Shown here one piece after another: positions 8,045-15,766 of a stretch of 41,513 nt of DNA. Under the pieces are notes generated by a model. That model searched no databases and was not told the origin of the DNA. It saw only the letters and a program-made list of their open reading frames with translations. This DNA comes from Bacillota bacterium (lineage in GTDB: Bacteria; Bacillota; Clostridia; Peptostreptococcales; Anaerovoracaceae): assembly GCA_905372035.1 (NCBI GenBank), contig CAJPNN010000007.1:1-41513 (forward strand), in the 5' to 3' direction. Both the position numbers and the translations under genes were made by a program. The stretch's first letter is position 1, and each line of letters opens with the position of its first letter.

Positions 8045-8566
8045 ATGATAAGAAAATTATTAAAAACTGAATTTCATAAAATATATAAATTGATGGAAAT
8101 CAGCTTTCCTAAAGATGAATATAGAAATTATGATAAACAGTTGTCGCTGATGGACAATCCGGCATATCGGATATATGTTATGCCGGACATGGAAACAGAT
8201 GATATAAAGGCATTTATTGCAGTATGGGAATTTGAAACCATAGTTTATATAGAACATTTTGCAGTGAATCCCGATCATAGAAATAACGGGTTGGGTTCTA
8301 AAATCCTCTGTGAAATAATTAAAATTGTCAATAAAACTATATGTCTTGAAGTTGAACTCCCTGAAAATGAGTTGGCCGTTCGCAGGATCGGATTTTATGA
8401 GAGAAATGATTTTTGTCTTAATAATTATCCTTATATGCAGCCGGCGATTTCGGACGGAGGGAAACCTGTCCCTCTTATGATAATGACACACGGTAAACAT
8501 GTTGATCATTACAATTTCCATAAAATAAAAACATTGCTGTATACCCATGTGTATAAGCAAGTTTAA
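8045..8566 (+). CDS. GNAT-family N-acetyltransferase
   Basis: A 173-residue protein with the acetyl-CoA-binding core of the GNAT fold: beta strand (YIEHFAV), then NPDHRNNGLGSKIL, where R-N-N-G-L-G matches the family's R/Q-x-x-G-x-G/A pyrophosphate loop (about residues 79-84), and later an F-Y-E-R-N-D-F segment typical of motif B. An AGGTGG site stands about 8 bases before the ATG. The acceptor substrate cannot be read from the sequence. It is a single-gene unit with its own strong promoter, and its stop codon is followed almost at once by the tandem repeat at 8568. Confidence 0.8.
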   Translation: MIRKLLKTEFHKIYKLMEISFPKDEYRNYDKQLSLMDNPAYRIYVMPDMETDDIKAFIAVWEFETIVYIEHFAVNPDHRNNGLGSKILCEIIKIVNKTICLEVELPENELAVRRIGFYERNDFCLNNYPYMQPAISDGGKPVPLMIMTHGKHVDHYNFHKIKTLLYTHVYKQV

Positions 8567-8567
8567 A

Positions 8568-8894
8568 TATGGTATAATGACCGCATACAACCTTTGACCA
8601 TGCGGTCATTATACGGGATTATATGCCATGCGAGAAATTCGCCCAACTAATAAGAGAATGAGCGAATACGCATATGGCGGATTATACCATATCCGCTTTG
8701 CTTCTATGGTATAATAGCCGCATACAACCTTTAACCATGCGGTCATTATACGGGATTATATGCCATGCGAGAAATTCGCCCAGCTAATAAGAGAATGAGC
8801 GAATACGCATATGGCAGATTATACCATATCCGCTTTGCTTCTATGGTATAATAGCCGCAGACAACCTTTGACCATGCGGTCATTATACGGGATT
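8568..8894 (+). repeat. 137-bp tandem repeat (about 2.4 copies), hairpin-rich
   Basis: The sequence starting TATGGTATAAT recurs at 8568, 8705 and 8842, a fixed period of 137 bp; the third copy breaks off at 8894 after CGGGATT. Copies 1 and 2 differ by about five substitutions. Each unit is built from inverted repeats. Hairpin A is GTATAATGACCGCAT (8572-8586) with ATGCGGTCATTATAC (8600-8614), a perfect 15-bp stem in copy 1 with two mismatches in copy 2 and three in copy 3. Hairpin B (8625-8678) joins GCCAT, GCG and ATTCGC with their complements. Hairpin C is ATTATACCATA (8681-8691) with TATGGTATAAT (8705-8715) and bridges adjacent units. No coding frame is evident. Confidence 0.95.
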
Positions 8895-8945
8895 TTATTG
8901 TTGTGCTAATGAAAATGAAGAGGTGCTGTTAAAAGGAAAATAATT

Positions 8946-10106
8946 ATGGAATTAAACAAAGAAAATATGAAAAAAATAATTCTACTCATATCATTTACCA
9001 TTTTGCTTTATATAGGGCTTTCGAATATAGATAGTGTGTTGGGTGTCGGAGGTAAGTTTATAGGTGTGATATGGCCGTTTATTATTGGCGGGATTATAGC
9101 ATTTATAATAAATGTGCCGATGTCTTATTTTGAAAAGAAAATCTTTAAAGCTGAAAAAATATCTACAAAATCACGAACGGTGAGCATTTTGCTCACATTG
9201 TTTGTTATCGGTATTATTTCGGCACTGGTGCTTTTCCTGATAGTGCCGGAACTCATAACGACTTTTTCAAAACTTATAGACAGACTTCCTTCATTTTTCA
9301 AGAAATCTTTAGAATGGTTCACCCGAATTTCTAATGATTATCCATTTCTGAAAAACATTATAAACAAACTGGAAATTGATCTTGATTCAATAAATAAACA
9401 ACTGTTTAAATTCATAAAAGAAAGTTCGGTAAGTATGATAAGTTCGGGATTTACAGTTGCACAATCCGTGGTTTCGGGAGTGATTAACAGCATTATTGCA
9501 TTCATATTTGCGCTTTATATACTTTTTCAAAAAGAAACCTTATCAAGACAGGCAAAAATGATTTTAACGGTCGTATTCCCTAAAAGACACAGCGACAGAA
9601 TCAACAGGATATGTACTTTGTCCAATAAAATTTTTAAAAGTTTTCTTTCGGGGCAATTTTTAGAAGCAATAATATTGGGATCAATATTTTTGGCAGTTCT
9701 GCTTATAGGCAGATTCCCATATGCGATGCTCATAAGTCTTGTAATATCTGTAACTGCATTGGTACCTATAGTCGGAACGTTTGTCGGATGCCTGACGGGA
9801 ATATTTTTAATATTGACGGAAGATCCCCGAAAAGCACTTATATTTATTATCGTTTTCTTGGTGGTTCAACAAATAGAGGGGAATTTTATATACCCTAAAG
9901 TTGTGGGCGGATCCGTAGGATTGCCGTCGATATGGGTTTTGGTTGCAGTTATAATAGGGGGCTCTTTATTCGGTATAATGGGTATTGTTTTGTTTATACC
10001 TATTTTTTCCATACTTTATACATTGATTAGAGAGAGCGTGTATAATATAATCAATAGAGAAAATATCCCGAAAGAAAAGAGGGAAACAGATGCAGGAAAA
10101 AAATGA
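8946..10106 (+). CDS. AI-2E family transporter (UPF0118-type permease)
   Basis: A 386-residue membrane protein with about seven or eight hydrophobic segments in the family's pattern: an N-terminal pair of helices with the WPFIIGGIIAFIINVP segment, a central amphipathic region (residues about 110-165), and a C-terminal block with ALVPIVGTFVG and the conserved QQIEGNFIYPKVVG-like segment. Relatives are described as exporters of varied small molecules or Na+/H+ antiporters, so the name does not prove autoinducer transport. It starts 51 bp after the tandem repeat with an AAAGGAAA ribosome site, and its 3' end overlaps the Asp23 gene by 17 bases, placing it first in the housekeeping operon that follows. 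Confidence 0.85.
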   Translation: MELNKENMKKIILLISFTILLYIGLSNIDSVLGVGGKFIGVIWPFIIGGIIAFIINVPMSYFEKKIFKAEKISTKSRTVSILLTLFVIGIISALVLFLIVPELITTFSKLIDRLPSFFKKSLEWFTRISNDYPFLKNIINKLEIDLDSINKQLFKFIKESSVSMISSGFTVAQSVVSGVINSIIAFIFALYILFQKETLSRQAKMILTVVFPKRHSDRINRICTLSNKIFKSFLSGQFLEAIILGSIFLAVLLIGRFPYAMLISLVISVTALVPIVGTFVGCLTGIFLILTEDPRKALIFIIVFLVVQQIEGNFIYPKVVGGSVGLPSIWVLVAVIIGGSLFGIMGIVLFIPIFSILYTLIRESVYNIINRENIPKEKRETDAGKK

Positions 10107-10461
10107 TACGGGAAGTATACATATATCTGATGAAGTCATAGCCATATGTGCCGCAAACGGAGCGCTAAATACTGATGGAGTAGTGAGTCTTTGGGGCGGA
10201 ATAACCGAAAATATTAAAGAAAACATATTGGGTAATTTGGGAAAACCGTCGAATTTTAAAGGGATAAGGCTTACCCAAGAAAATGAAGACATCTATATAA
10301 ATTTATATATCATAGTTGAATATGGCTGTAAAATACCCGATGTCGCATGGGAAGTGCAGGAAAATGTGAAAAATGAAGTTGAATCAATGACGGAACTTAC
10401 GGTTAAACAGGTTAACATAAATATACAGGGAGTACAGACTGTCGAGGAGGGGAAAGCCTAA
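10090..10461 (+). CDS. Asp23/Gls24 family envelope stress protein
   Basis: A 123-residue protein with the DUF322/Asp23 pattern: GSIHISDEVIAICAANGALNTDGVVSL near the N-terminus and a C-terminal VEYGCKIPDVAWEVQENVKNEVE... VNINIQGV block. Members are membrane-associated or cytosolic proteins linked with cell-envelope homeostasis; the biochemical role is not known. In Firmicutes a gene of this family commonly sits directly before nusB, as here. It overlaps the permease gene upstream and shares one base with the nusB start (TAATG at 10459-10463). Confidence 0.9.
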   Translation: MQEKNDTGSIHISDEVIAICAANGALNTDGVVSLWGGITENIKENILGNLGKPSNFKGIRLTQENEDIYINLYIIVEYGCKIPDVAWEVQENVKNEVESMTELTVKQVNINIQGVQTVEEGKA

Positions 10462-10883
10462 TGGCAAAGAGAAAAGATACAAGAAAAAATGCCATGGAAC
10501 TCATGTTTCAGATGGAGATACAAAACGACTTCTCGGATGAAGCAATAGAAAAATTTCAGGAGCTTAATTCGCTGACAGTCAAGCAGAGAGACTATATGAG
10601 CCTTTTGTTCAGAAACATAGAAGAAAGGCTTGAAAAAGTAGACACCGTAATAGAAGAAAATGCAGAAAATTGGAGAATTCAAAGATTGGCAAAAGTGGAT
10701 TTGAGCATATTGAGGATAGCATTGATAGAAATGTTTTATGTGGAAGAAGTTCCGATTGCGGTTGCAATAAACGAAGCGGTTTCCCTTGCTAAAATATACG
10801 GATCTGACAATTCCGCAAAATTTATAAATGGAATTTTGGGAACAGTTGCAAGAAAGATGCAGGGGAATAAAAATGCCACATAA
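10461..10883 (+). CDS. nusB: Transcription antitermination factor NusB
   Basis: A 140-residue, all-helical protein. It starts with KRKDTRKNAMELMFQME, the conserved N-terminal RNA-binding helix (R-x-x-A-x-x-x-L-F-Q), and ends with the AINEAVSLAKIYGSDNSAKFINGILG block, the most conserved stretch of the family. NusB binds boxA RNA with S10 and supports rRNA antitermination. The length is normal. Its start shares one base with the upstream stop, and its end overlaps xseA by 11 bases. Confidence 0.95.
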   Translation: MAKRKDTRKNAMELMFQMEIQNDFSDEAIEKFQELNSLTVKQRDYMSLLFRNIEERLEKVDTVIEENAENWRIQRLAKVDLSILRIALIEMFYVEEVPIAVAINEAVSLAKIYGSDNSAKFINGILGTVARKMQGNKNAT

Positions 10884-12048
10884 ATCAATAAGCGTAAGCC
10901 AACTTAATCATTATATCAAACGCATTATGGAAAATGATCCTATACTTGAAGATCTGTCGATCAAAGGAGAAATTTCAAATCTTAAATATCACAGTTCGGG
11001 ACATGTATATTTCACATTGAAAGACAGTAAAAGTAAAATAAATTGTTTTTTGCCCTATGATAATATAAAAAATGTGAATACCGTATTAAATGACGGTATG
11101 GAGATAATTTGCACAGGTAAAATTTCCGTTGTTGAAAAAGGAGGATATTATTCCTTTTATGTAAAATATATTGACATAGAAGGGGAGGGACAACTCTCTG
11201 TCACGTTTGAAGCACTCAAACAGAAATTATCCGAGGAAGGATTGTTTGATAAAAATAGAAAAAAGAAACTTCCGGAATTTCCTGAAAAAATAGGAGTTAT
11301 AACTGCGGGAGAAGGAGCAGCCGTAAAAGATATATTAAAAATACTGACAGAAAAAAACAGTTATGTTGACATTGTGGTTATACCGTGTCTTGTTCAAGGA
11401 CCGCTCGCACCTAAAGATATATCCGATAAAATCAGACTTGCAAACAGTTTGCCGGATATAGATATTCTTATCGTAGGAAGAGGCGGAGGATCTTTGGAAG
11501 AATTGTGGGCTTTTAATGAGGAGATTGTTGCAAGAAGTGTATATGACTCAAAAATACCGGTAATTTCAGCCGTAGGACATGAAACGGATATTACCATAGC
11601 TGATTTTGTTGCCGATGTTAGAGCGGAAACTCCTACCGCAGCTGCAAATTTGGCAGTTCCGAGTACAGATGAACTTTTAGAGCAGATAAATTTTTTAAAA
11701 AATGACATGCTTTATAGCTTAGAAGCAAAAATCAAAATATATAGAGACAGGATTGATAACATTATGATGCTTATCGGAATGTATGCCGGAAATCATTTGA
11801 ATAAACTCAAATGGAAACTTGAGAATTTGAAAAATACTGTAGAAACACTTAATCCCGGCAATATTTTAAAAAAAGGTTATTGTATAAGTGTTGATGTAGA
11901 CGGGAAATGGATAAAATCTGTAGATGAAATAAATATAGGACAAAGTTTTAGTACGATATTTGCGGACGGAAGTATAAAAAATATCGTTAAAGAAAAGAGT
12001 ACGGAGAGGCAACAACATGGATTTCAGGACGGAAATGCAAAAGCTTGA
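10873..12048 (+). CDS. xseA: Exodeoxyribonuclease VII large subunit
   Basis: A 391-residue protein with an N-terminal OB-fold (LSIKGEISNLKYHSSGHVYFTLKD) and the catalytic domain containing GRGGGSLEELWAFNEE and VGHETDITIADFVADVRAETPTAAA, both diagnostic. A helical region follows and then the C-terminal GYCISVD element. ExoVII degrades single-stranded DNA into oligonucleotides. The frame is open from 10828, but homologues start at MPHKSISVSQLN-like sequence, and AGGGGAA lies 12 bases before the ATG at 10873. It overlaps nusB and xseB. The helical coiled-coil region is shorter than in E. coli. Confidence 0.95.
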   Translation: MPHKSISVSQLNHYIKRIMENDPILEDLSIKGEISNLKYHSSGHVYFTLKDSKSKINCFLPYDNIKNVNTVLNDGMEIICTGKISVVEKGGYYSFYVKYIDIEGEGQLSVTFEALKQKLSEEGLFDKNRKKKLPEFPEKIGVITAGEGAAVKDILKILTEKNSYVDIVVIPCLVQGPLAPKDISDKIRLANSLPDIDILIVGRGGGSLEELWAFNEEIVARSVYDSKIPVISAVGHETDITIADFVADVRAETPTAAANLAVPSTDELLEQINFLKNDMLYSLEAKIKIYRDRIDNIMMLIGMYAGNHLNKLKWKLENLKNTVETLNPGNILKKGYCISVDVDGKWIKSVDEINIGQSFSTIFADGSIKNIVKEKSTERQQHGFQDGNAKA

Positions 12049-12238
12049 GAAAATTGTAAATGATATGAAAGATGAGAATATCGATATTAATGAAGCGTTA
12101 AAGCTTTACGATGATGGTATCAAATCTTATGAGTTTTGTAAAAAAGTATTGGAAGAAGCTGAACAGAAAATAGAAGTTTTGAATGAAAAGGGGGAAACGG
12201 AATGTCCGGACAAGAATACGACAGACTTAAAGCAATAA
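12017..12238 (+). CDS. xseB: Exodeoxyribonuclease VII small subunit
   Basis: A 73-residue protein with the small-subunit pattern: F-x-x-x-M-Q-K-L-E-K-I-V at the N-terminus, then D-E-N-I-D-I-N-E-A-L-K-L-Y-D-D-G and a final coiled helix C-K-K-V-L-E-E-A-E-Q-K-I. It forms the helical stalk of the ExoVII complex with XseA. It overlaps xseA by 32 bases and ispA by 37, so all three are likely to be translationally coupled. A GGAGAGG site precedes the ATG. Confidence 0.93.
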   Translation: MDFRTEMQKLEKIVNDMKDENIDINEALKLYDDGIKSYEFCKKVLEEAEQKIEVLNEKGETECPDKNTTDLKQ

Positions 12239-13098
12239 TCGATGATAATCTTATGGATTTTTTGCCGTGCATAGATATAAAAAGTTCATTCTTGAGAGAA
12301 GCTATGGAATACAGTCTTACGGCGGGAGGAAAAAGGATAAGGCCGATTTTGCTTTTAATGGCATGTAAACTTGCCGGCGGCAATGAGATTGCAGCATTAC
12401 CTTATGCGATAGCATGTGAATATGTCCATACTTATTCTTTAATACATGACGATTTGCCGTCGATGGATAATGACGATCTAAGGCGAGGAAAGCCTACAAA
12501 TCATAAAATCTACGGCGAAGGTATGGCGATTTTGGCAGGTGACGGACTTTTGAATACAGCATTTGAAATGATGTATAAAGATATGATGCTTTATTTCGAT
12601 AATGACAAGATGCTTAAACAAAGGATAAGAGCTGCTCATGCAATAGCAAAAGGCGCAGGTGTAAGAGGAATGATAGCCGGGCAGGTAGCGGATTTGGAAG
12701 GCGCCAATAAGCAGTGTGCTAAAGAGTATTTGGATTATATTCATCTAAATAAAACGGGAGCACTTATAACGGCTGCAATTATGGCGGGAGCATATCTGGG
12801 AGATGCTGATGACGATCTCATGTGTGATCTGGGTATTTATTCCGAGAATTTAGGGCTGGCATTTCAAATTCGTGATGACATATTGGACGTTGTGGGAACT
12901 GAAGAAACGATAGGAAAGAAGACCGGTGTGGATGAGAAATTGTGTAAGATCACTTACCCGGCAATTTACGGTATCGATGAATCTATAAAGATTTTTAACG
13001 ACTATATAGATAAAGCGAGAGATATCATGGATAAGTATGATGAAAAGGCGAAAGGCCTTGTATATATTCTAAATCTTTTAAAAGAGAGAGTAGCATAG
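12202..13098 (+). CDS. ispA: Polyprenyl synthetase, probable (2E,6E)-farnesyl diphosphate synthase
   Basis: A 298-residue trans-prenyltransferase. The first aspartate-rich motif is DDLPSMDNDDLRRGKPTNH (from about residue 82) and the second is the DDILD segment (about residue 225), both needed to bind Mg-diphosphate. GGKRIRPIL near the N-terminus is the isopentenyl diphosphate site. In the first motif DD is followed by four residues before D (DDLPSMD), as in bacterial type II farnesyl/geranyl synthases. It condenses IPP with allylic diphosphates, and dxs for the precursor pathway follows after three bases. Confidence 0.93.
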   Translation: MSGQEYDRLKAIIDDNLMDFLPCIDIKSSFLREAMEYSLTAGGKRIRPILLLMACKLAGGNEIAALPYAIACEYVHTYSLIHDDLPSMDNDDLRRGKPTNHKIYGEGMAILAGDGLLNTAFEMMYKDMMLYFDNDKMLKQRIRAAHAIAKGAGVRGMIAGQVADLEGANKQCAKEYLDYIHLNKTGALITAAIMAGAYLGDADDDLMCDLGIYSENLGLAFQIRDDILDVVGTEETIGKKTGVDEKLCKITYPAIYGIDESIKIFNDYIDKARDIMDKYDEKAKGLVYILNLLKERVA

Positions 13099-13101
13099 AT
13101 A

Positions 13102-14967
13102 ATGAACAAAAAATTATTGGAGTATAATTTTCCGGATGATTTAAAGCAGCTTGAAAACAAAGAGTTAGATTTACTTTCATATGAAATAAGAGATTTTCTT
13201 ATAGAAAATTTATCTAAAACAGGAGGACATTTGGCATCCAACCTGGGCGTAGTAGAACTTACGATAGCGCTTCATAAGTGTTTTAACAGTCCGGAAGACA
13301 AGATAATATGGGACGTAGGGCATCAGTCCTATGTTCATAAGATATTGACAGGCAGGGCCAAGCTATTTGAAAACCTGCGTTCTATAGGAGGATTAAGCGG
13401 ATTTCCCAAAAGGAGTGAAAGCATTCATGACACCTTTGATACAGGTCATAGCAGCAATTCGATTTCTGTAGGTTTGGGATATGCAAAAGCAAGAGATTTA
13501 AAAGGAAAAGATAATTATATAATATCGGTTATCGGTGACGGAGCATTGACAGGGGGCATGGCTTATGAAGCTATGAACAATGCTGAAAAGACCGGAAAAT
13601 TTATTATTATCATCAACGACAATGAAATGTCTATAGAAAAAAATATAGGCGGAATTTCAAAACATTTAAGCAAACTTCGTACCTCTCAAGCGTATATAAA
13701 TTTTAAGAAAAAATTAAAAAAGAAAGTAAAAGGCATACCGAAACTTGGAGAAGACATTTACAGCGGTATAGAGCATATAAGAGATTCAATTAAATATGCA
13801 ATTATGCCGGGCGTTATGTTCGAACAGCTCGGTCTTAAATATTTCGGACCGGTTGACGGACATAATATAGATGATCTGATTGAAGCTATGGAGTTGGCGA
13901 AACTCATGGAACAGCCGGTTGTTATGCATGTAATAACAAAAAAAGGTAAAGGATACAAAAATGCGGAGCATAATCCTGAAAAATTTCATGGAGTCTCACC
14001 GTTTGACCCTATTACGGGGAATTCGCTTAAAGCGGGAGCAAATGTTACATATTCGCAAGTCTTCGGAAATAAACTGGTGCAACTTGCAGAAAAAGATAAA
14101 AGAATCGTGGCGGTAAGTGCGGCTATGGTCTCCGCAACAGGACTTGAAAAGTTTTCAAAGCGTTTTCCTGAAAGGATTTTTGATGTAGGAATTGCAGAAG
14201 AGCATGCAGTTACATTTGCGGCAGGAATGTCACTTGAAGGCTACAGACCGTTTGTTGCAATATATTCGACATTTTTACAAAGAGCATATGATCAAATACT
14301 TATAGATGTATGTATGCAAAATCTGCCTGTTACATTTGCAGTAGATAGAGCCGGAGTGGTGGGAAACGACGGGGAAACACACAACGGATTGTTTGATCTT
14401 TCATATTTTTCGCATATGCCGAACATGACTGTAATGGTTCCTAAAGACGGAAGGGAACTTGCAGAAATGATAGAATACAGTCTCAATATAAAAGGACCTT
14501 GTGCAATAAGGTATCCGAGAGGCACAGCGGTTAATTTGACGGAGTACAATTTGAACTACGTAATAGACGGATCTTGGGAAAAAATATATTCAGGTAAAGA
14601 TGCAGCAATTATAGCATGTGGTAAAATGGTAGCGGCGGCAATGAGAGTTAAGGAGATTCTGGCACATAAGAATTATGATGTTGCTGTGATTAATGCCGGA
14701 TTTGTTAAACCTGTCGACGGAGTTATGCTTGATGAGATAAAAAGTGTATGTGCAAATATAATTACGATTGAAGACAACGTGATTATCGGGGGACTCGGGA
14801 GCATGGTAAACAACTATTATTCATGCAGTGATGTAAATGTTTTGAATATAGGGTGGCCCGATAACTTTGTTGAACACGGTGATGTGGAAGATGTGTTTAA
14901 ACATTTTGAACTTGACGATGAAAGTATCTGTAAAAAGGTGAGTGATTTTATTGAAAGAAAGACTTGA
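13102..14967 (+). CDS. dxs: 1-deoxy-D-xylulose-5-phosphate synthase
   Basis: A 621-residue thiamine-diphosphate enzyme that joins pyruvate and glyceraldehyde 3-phosphate, the entry step of the methylerythritol phosphate pathway to isoprenoids. Recognisable elements are TGGHLASNLGVVELT and WDVGHQSYVHKILTGR near the N-terminus, the ThDP/Mg motif GDGALTGGMAYEAMNNA (about 146-162), the transketolase-like middle domain with GIAEEHAVTFAAGMS (catalytic Glu) and DRAGVVGNDGETHNG, and the C-terminal domain. The length is normal. It is three bases after ispA and its end overlaps tlyA. Confidence 0.97.
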   Translation: MNKKLLEYNFPDDLKQLENKELDLLSYEIRDFLIENLSKTGGHLASNLGVVELTIALHKCFNSPEDKIIWDVGHQSYVHKILTGRAKLFENLRSIGGLSGFPKRSESIHDTFDTGHSSNSISVGLGYAKARDLKGKDNYIISVIGDGALTGGMAYEAMNNAEKTGKFIIIINDNEMSIEKNIGGISKHLSKLRTSQAYINFKKKLKKKVKGIPKLGEDIYSGIEHIRDSIKYAIMPGVMFEQLGLKYFGPVDGHNIDDLIEAMELAKLMEQPVVMHVITKKGKGYKNAEHNPEKFHGVSPFDPITGNSLKAGANVTYSQVFGNKLVQLAEKDKRIVAVSAAMVSATGLEKFSKRFPERIFDVGIAEEHAVTFAAGMSLEGYRPFVAIYSTFLQRAYDQILIDVCMQNLPVTFAVDRAGVVGNDGETHNGLFDLSYFSHMPNMTVMVPKDGRELAEMIEYSLNIKGPCAIRYPRGTAVNLTEYNLNYVIDGSWEKIYSGKDAAIIACGKMVAAAMRVKEILAHKNYDVAVINAGFVKPVDGVMLDEIKSVCANIITIEDNVIIGGLGSMVNNYYSCSDVNVLNIGWPDNFVEHGDVEDVFKHFELDDESICKKVSDFIERKT

Positions 14968-15766
14968 TGTGTTGCTTGTGAAAAAAGGATTATTTGCCAC
15001 AAGAGAAAAGGCGAAAGCTTCCATAATGGCGGGTCTTATTCTTGTAGAAGGGCAGATTGCCGATAAAGCGGGAACTCAAATCAAGGAAGATGCTACAATA
15101 ACTATAAAAGAAAACCTTTGTCCGTATGTGAGCAGAGGGGGATTGAAACTTGAGAAAGCTATAGATCTTTTTAAAATAGATTTGAATGGTTACGTTTGCA
15201 TGGATATCGGAGCATCTACCGGCGGATTTACGGATTGTATGCTAAAAAATGGAGCGATTGCTGTTTATGCGATCGATGTAGGATACGGTCAATTGGACTG
15301 GAAGCTGAGAAATGACTCCAGAGTCGTAAATTATGAAAAAACAAACATAAGATACTTCGATACTAAGCCTATTGAGAATAAAATTGACTTTATAAGCATA
15401 GATGTTTCTTTTATTTCGTTGAAACTGGTTTTTCCTGTTGTCAGCAAGGTGCTTAAAGAAAAAGGTTCGGTACTCTGCCTTGTAAAACCTCAGTTTGAGG
15501 CGGGAAGGGAACAGGTAGGGAAAAGAGGAATTATAAGGGACAGTAAAATACATGCAGAGGTGATAAAAAAAGTTATAGGTTACGCAAGAGAAAACTTGCT
15601 TGAATTTTCAGCATTGACATATTCCCCTATCAAAGGAGCTAAAGGTAATATAGAATTTCTTTTATATCTTAAAAATGATTCCGACAAGTCTGATTTCATG
15701 ACAGATAAATTGATCAATGAATGCGTTGATATGGCGCATCGGAAATTAGCGGAGGTGGAGGAATGA
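14951..15766 (+). CDS. tlyA: TlyA-family rRNA (cytidine-2'-O)-methyltransferase
   Basis: About 271 residues: an N-terminal S4 RNA-binding domain (ERLDVLLVKKGLFATREKAKASIMAGLILVEG pattern) followed by an FtsJ-like Rossmann methyltransferase domain with the SAM loop DIGASTGGFTDCML and the later CLVKPQFEAGREQVGKRGIIRD block. Such enzymes methylate rRNA riboses; some relatives are called hemolysins. Start choice: TTG at 14951 gives MKERLDVLL, the usual family N-terminus, with AAGGTG about 10 bases upstream. A GTG at 14942 would add three residues and is an alternative. It overlaps the end of dxs, and its TGA overlaps the mutS ATG. Confidence 0.9.
   Translation: MKERLDVLLVKKGLFATREKAKASIMAGLILVEGQIADKAGTQIKEDATITIKENLCPYVSRGGLKLEKAIDLFKIDLNGYVCMDIGASTGGFTDCMLKNGAIAVYAIDVGYGQLDWKLRNDSRVVNYEKTNIRYFDTKPIENKIDFISIDVSFISLKLVFPVVSKVLKEKGSVLCLVKPQFEAGREQVGKRGIIRDSKIHAEVIKKVIGYARENLLEFSALTYSPIKGAKGNIEFLLYLKNDSDKSDFMTDKLINECVDMAHRKLAEVEE

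Noticed and set aside
8060..8590. Open frame of 176 codons on the minus strand opposite the acetyltransferase gene
   Set aside because: It lies almost exactly antisense to a gene with clear GNAT motifs, promoter and ribosome site; its product is a Phe/Ile-rich sequence with no recognisable domain.
8568..8894. CRISPR array
   Set aside because: The 137-bp units are repeated in full, with no short repeat/variable spacer pattern, and no cas genes are present.
8946..10106. Assigning the permease as an autoinducer-2 exporter
   Set aside because: The family name is historical and members have varied functions; no luxS or quorum-sensing gene is in the window.
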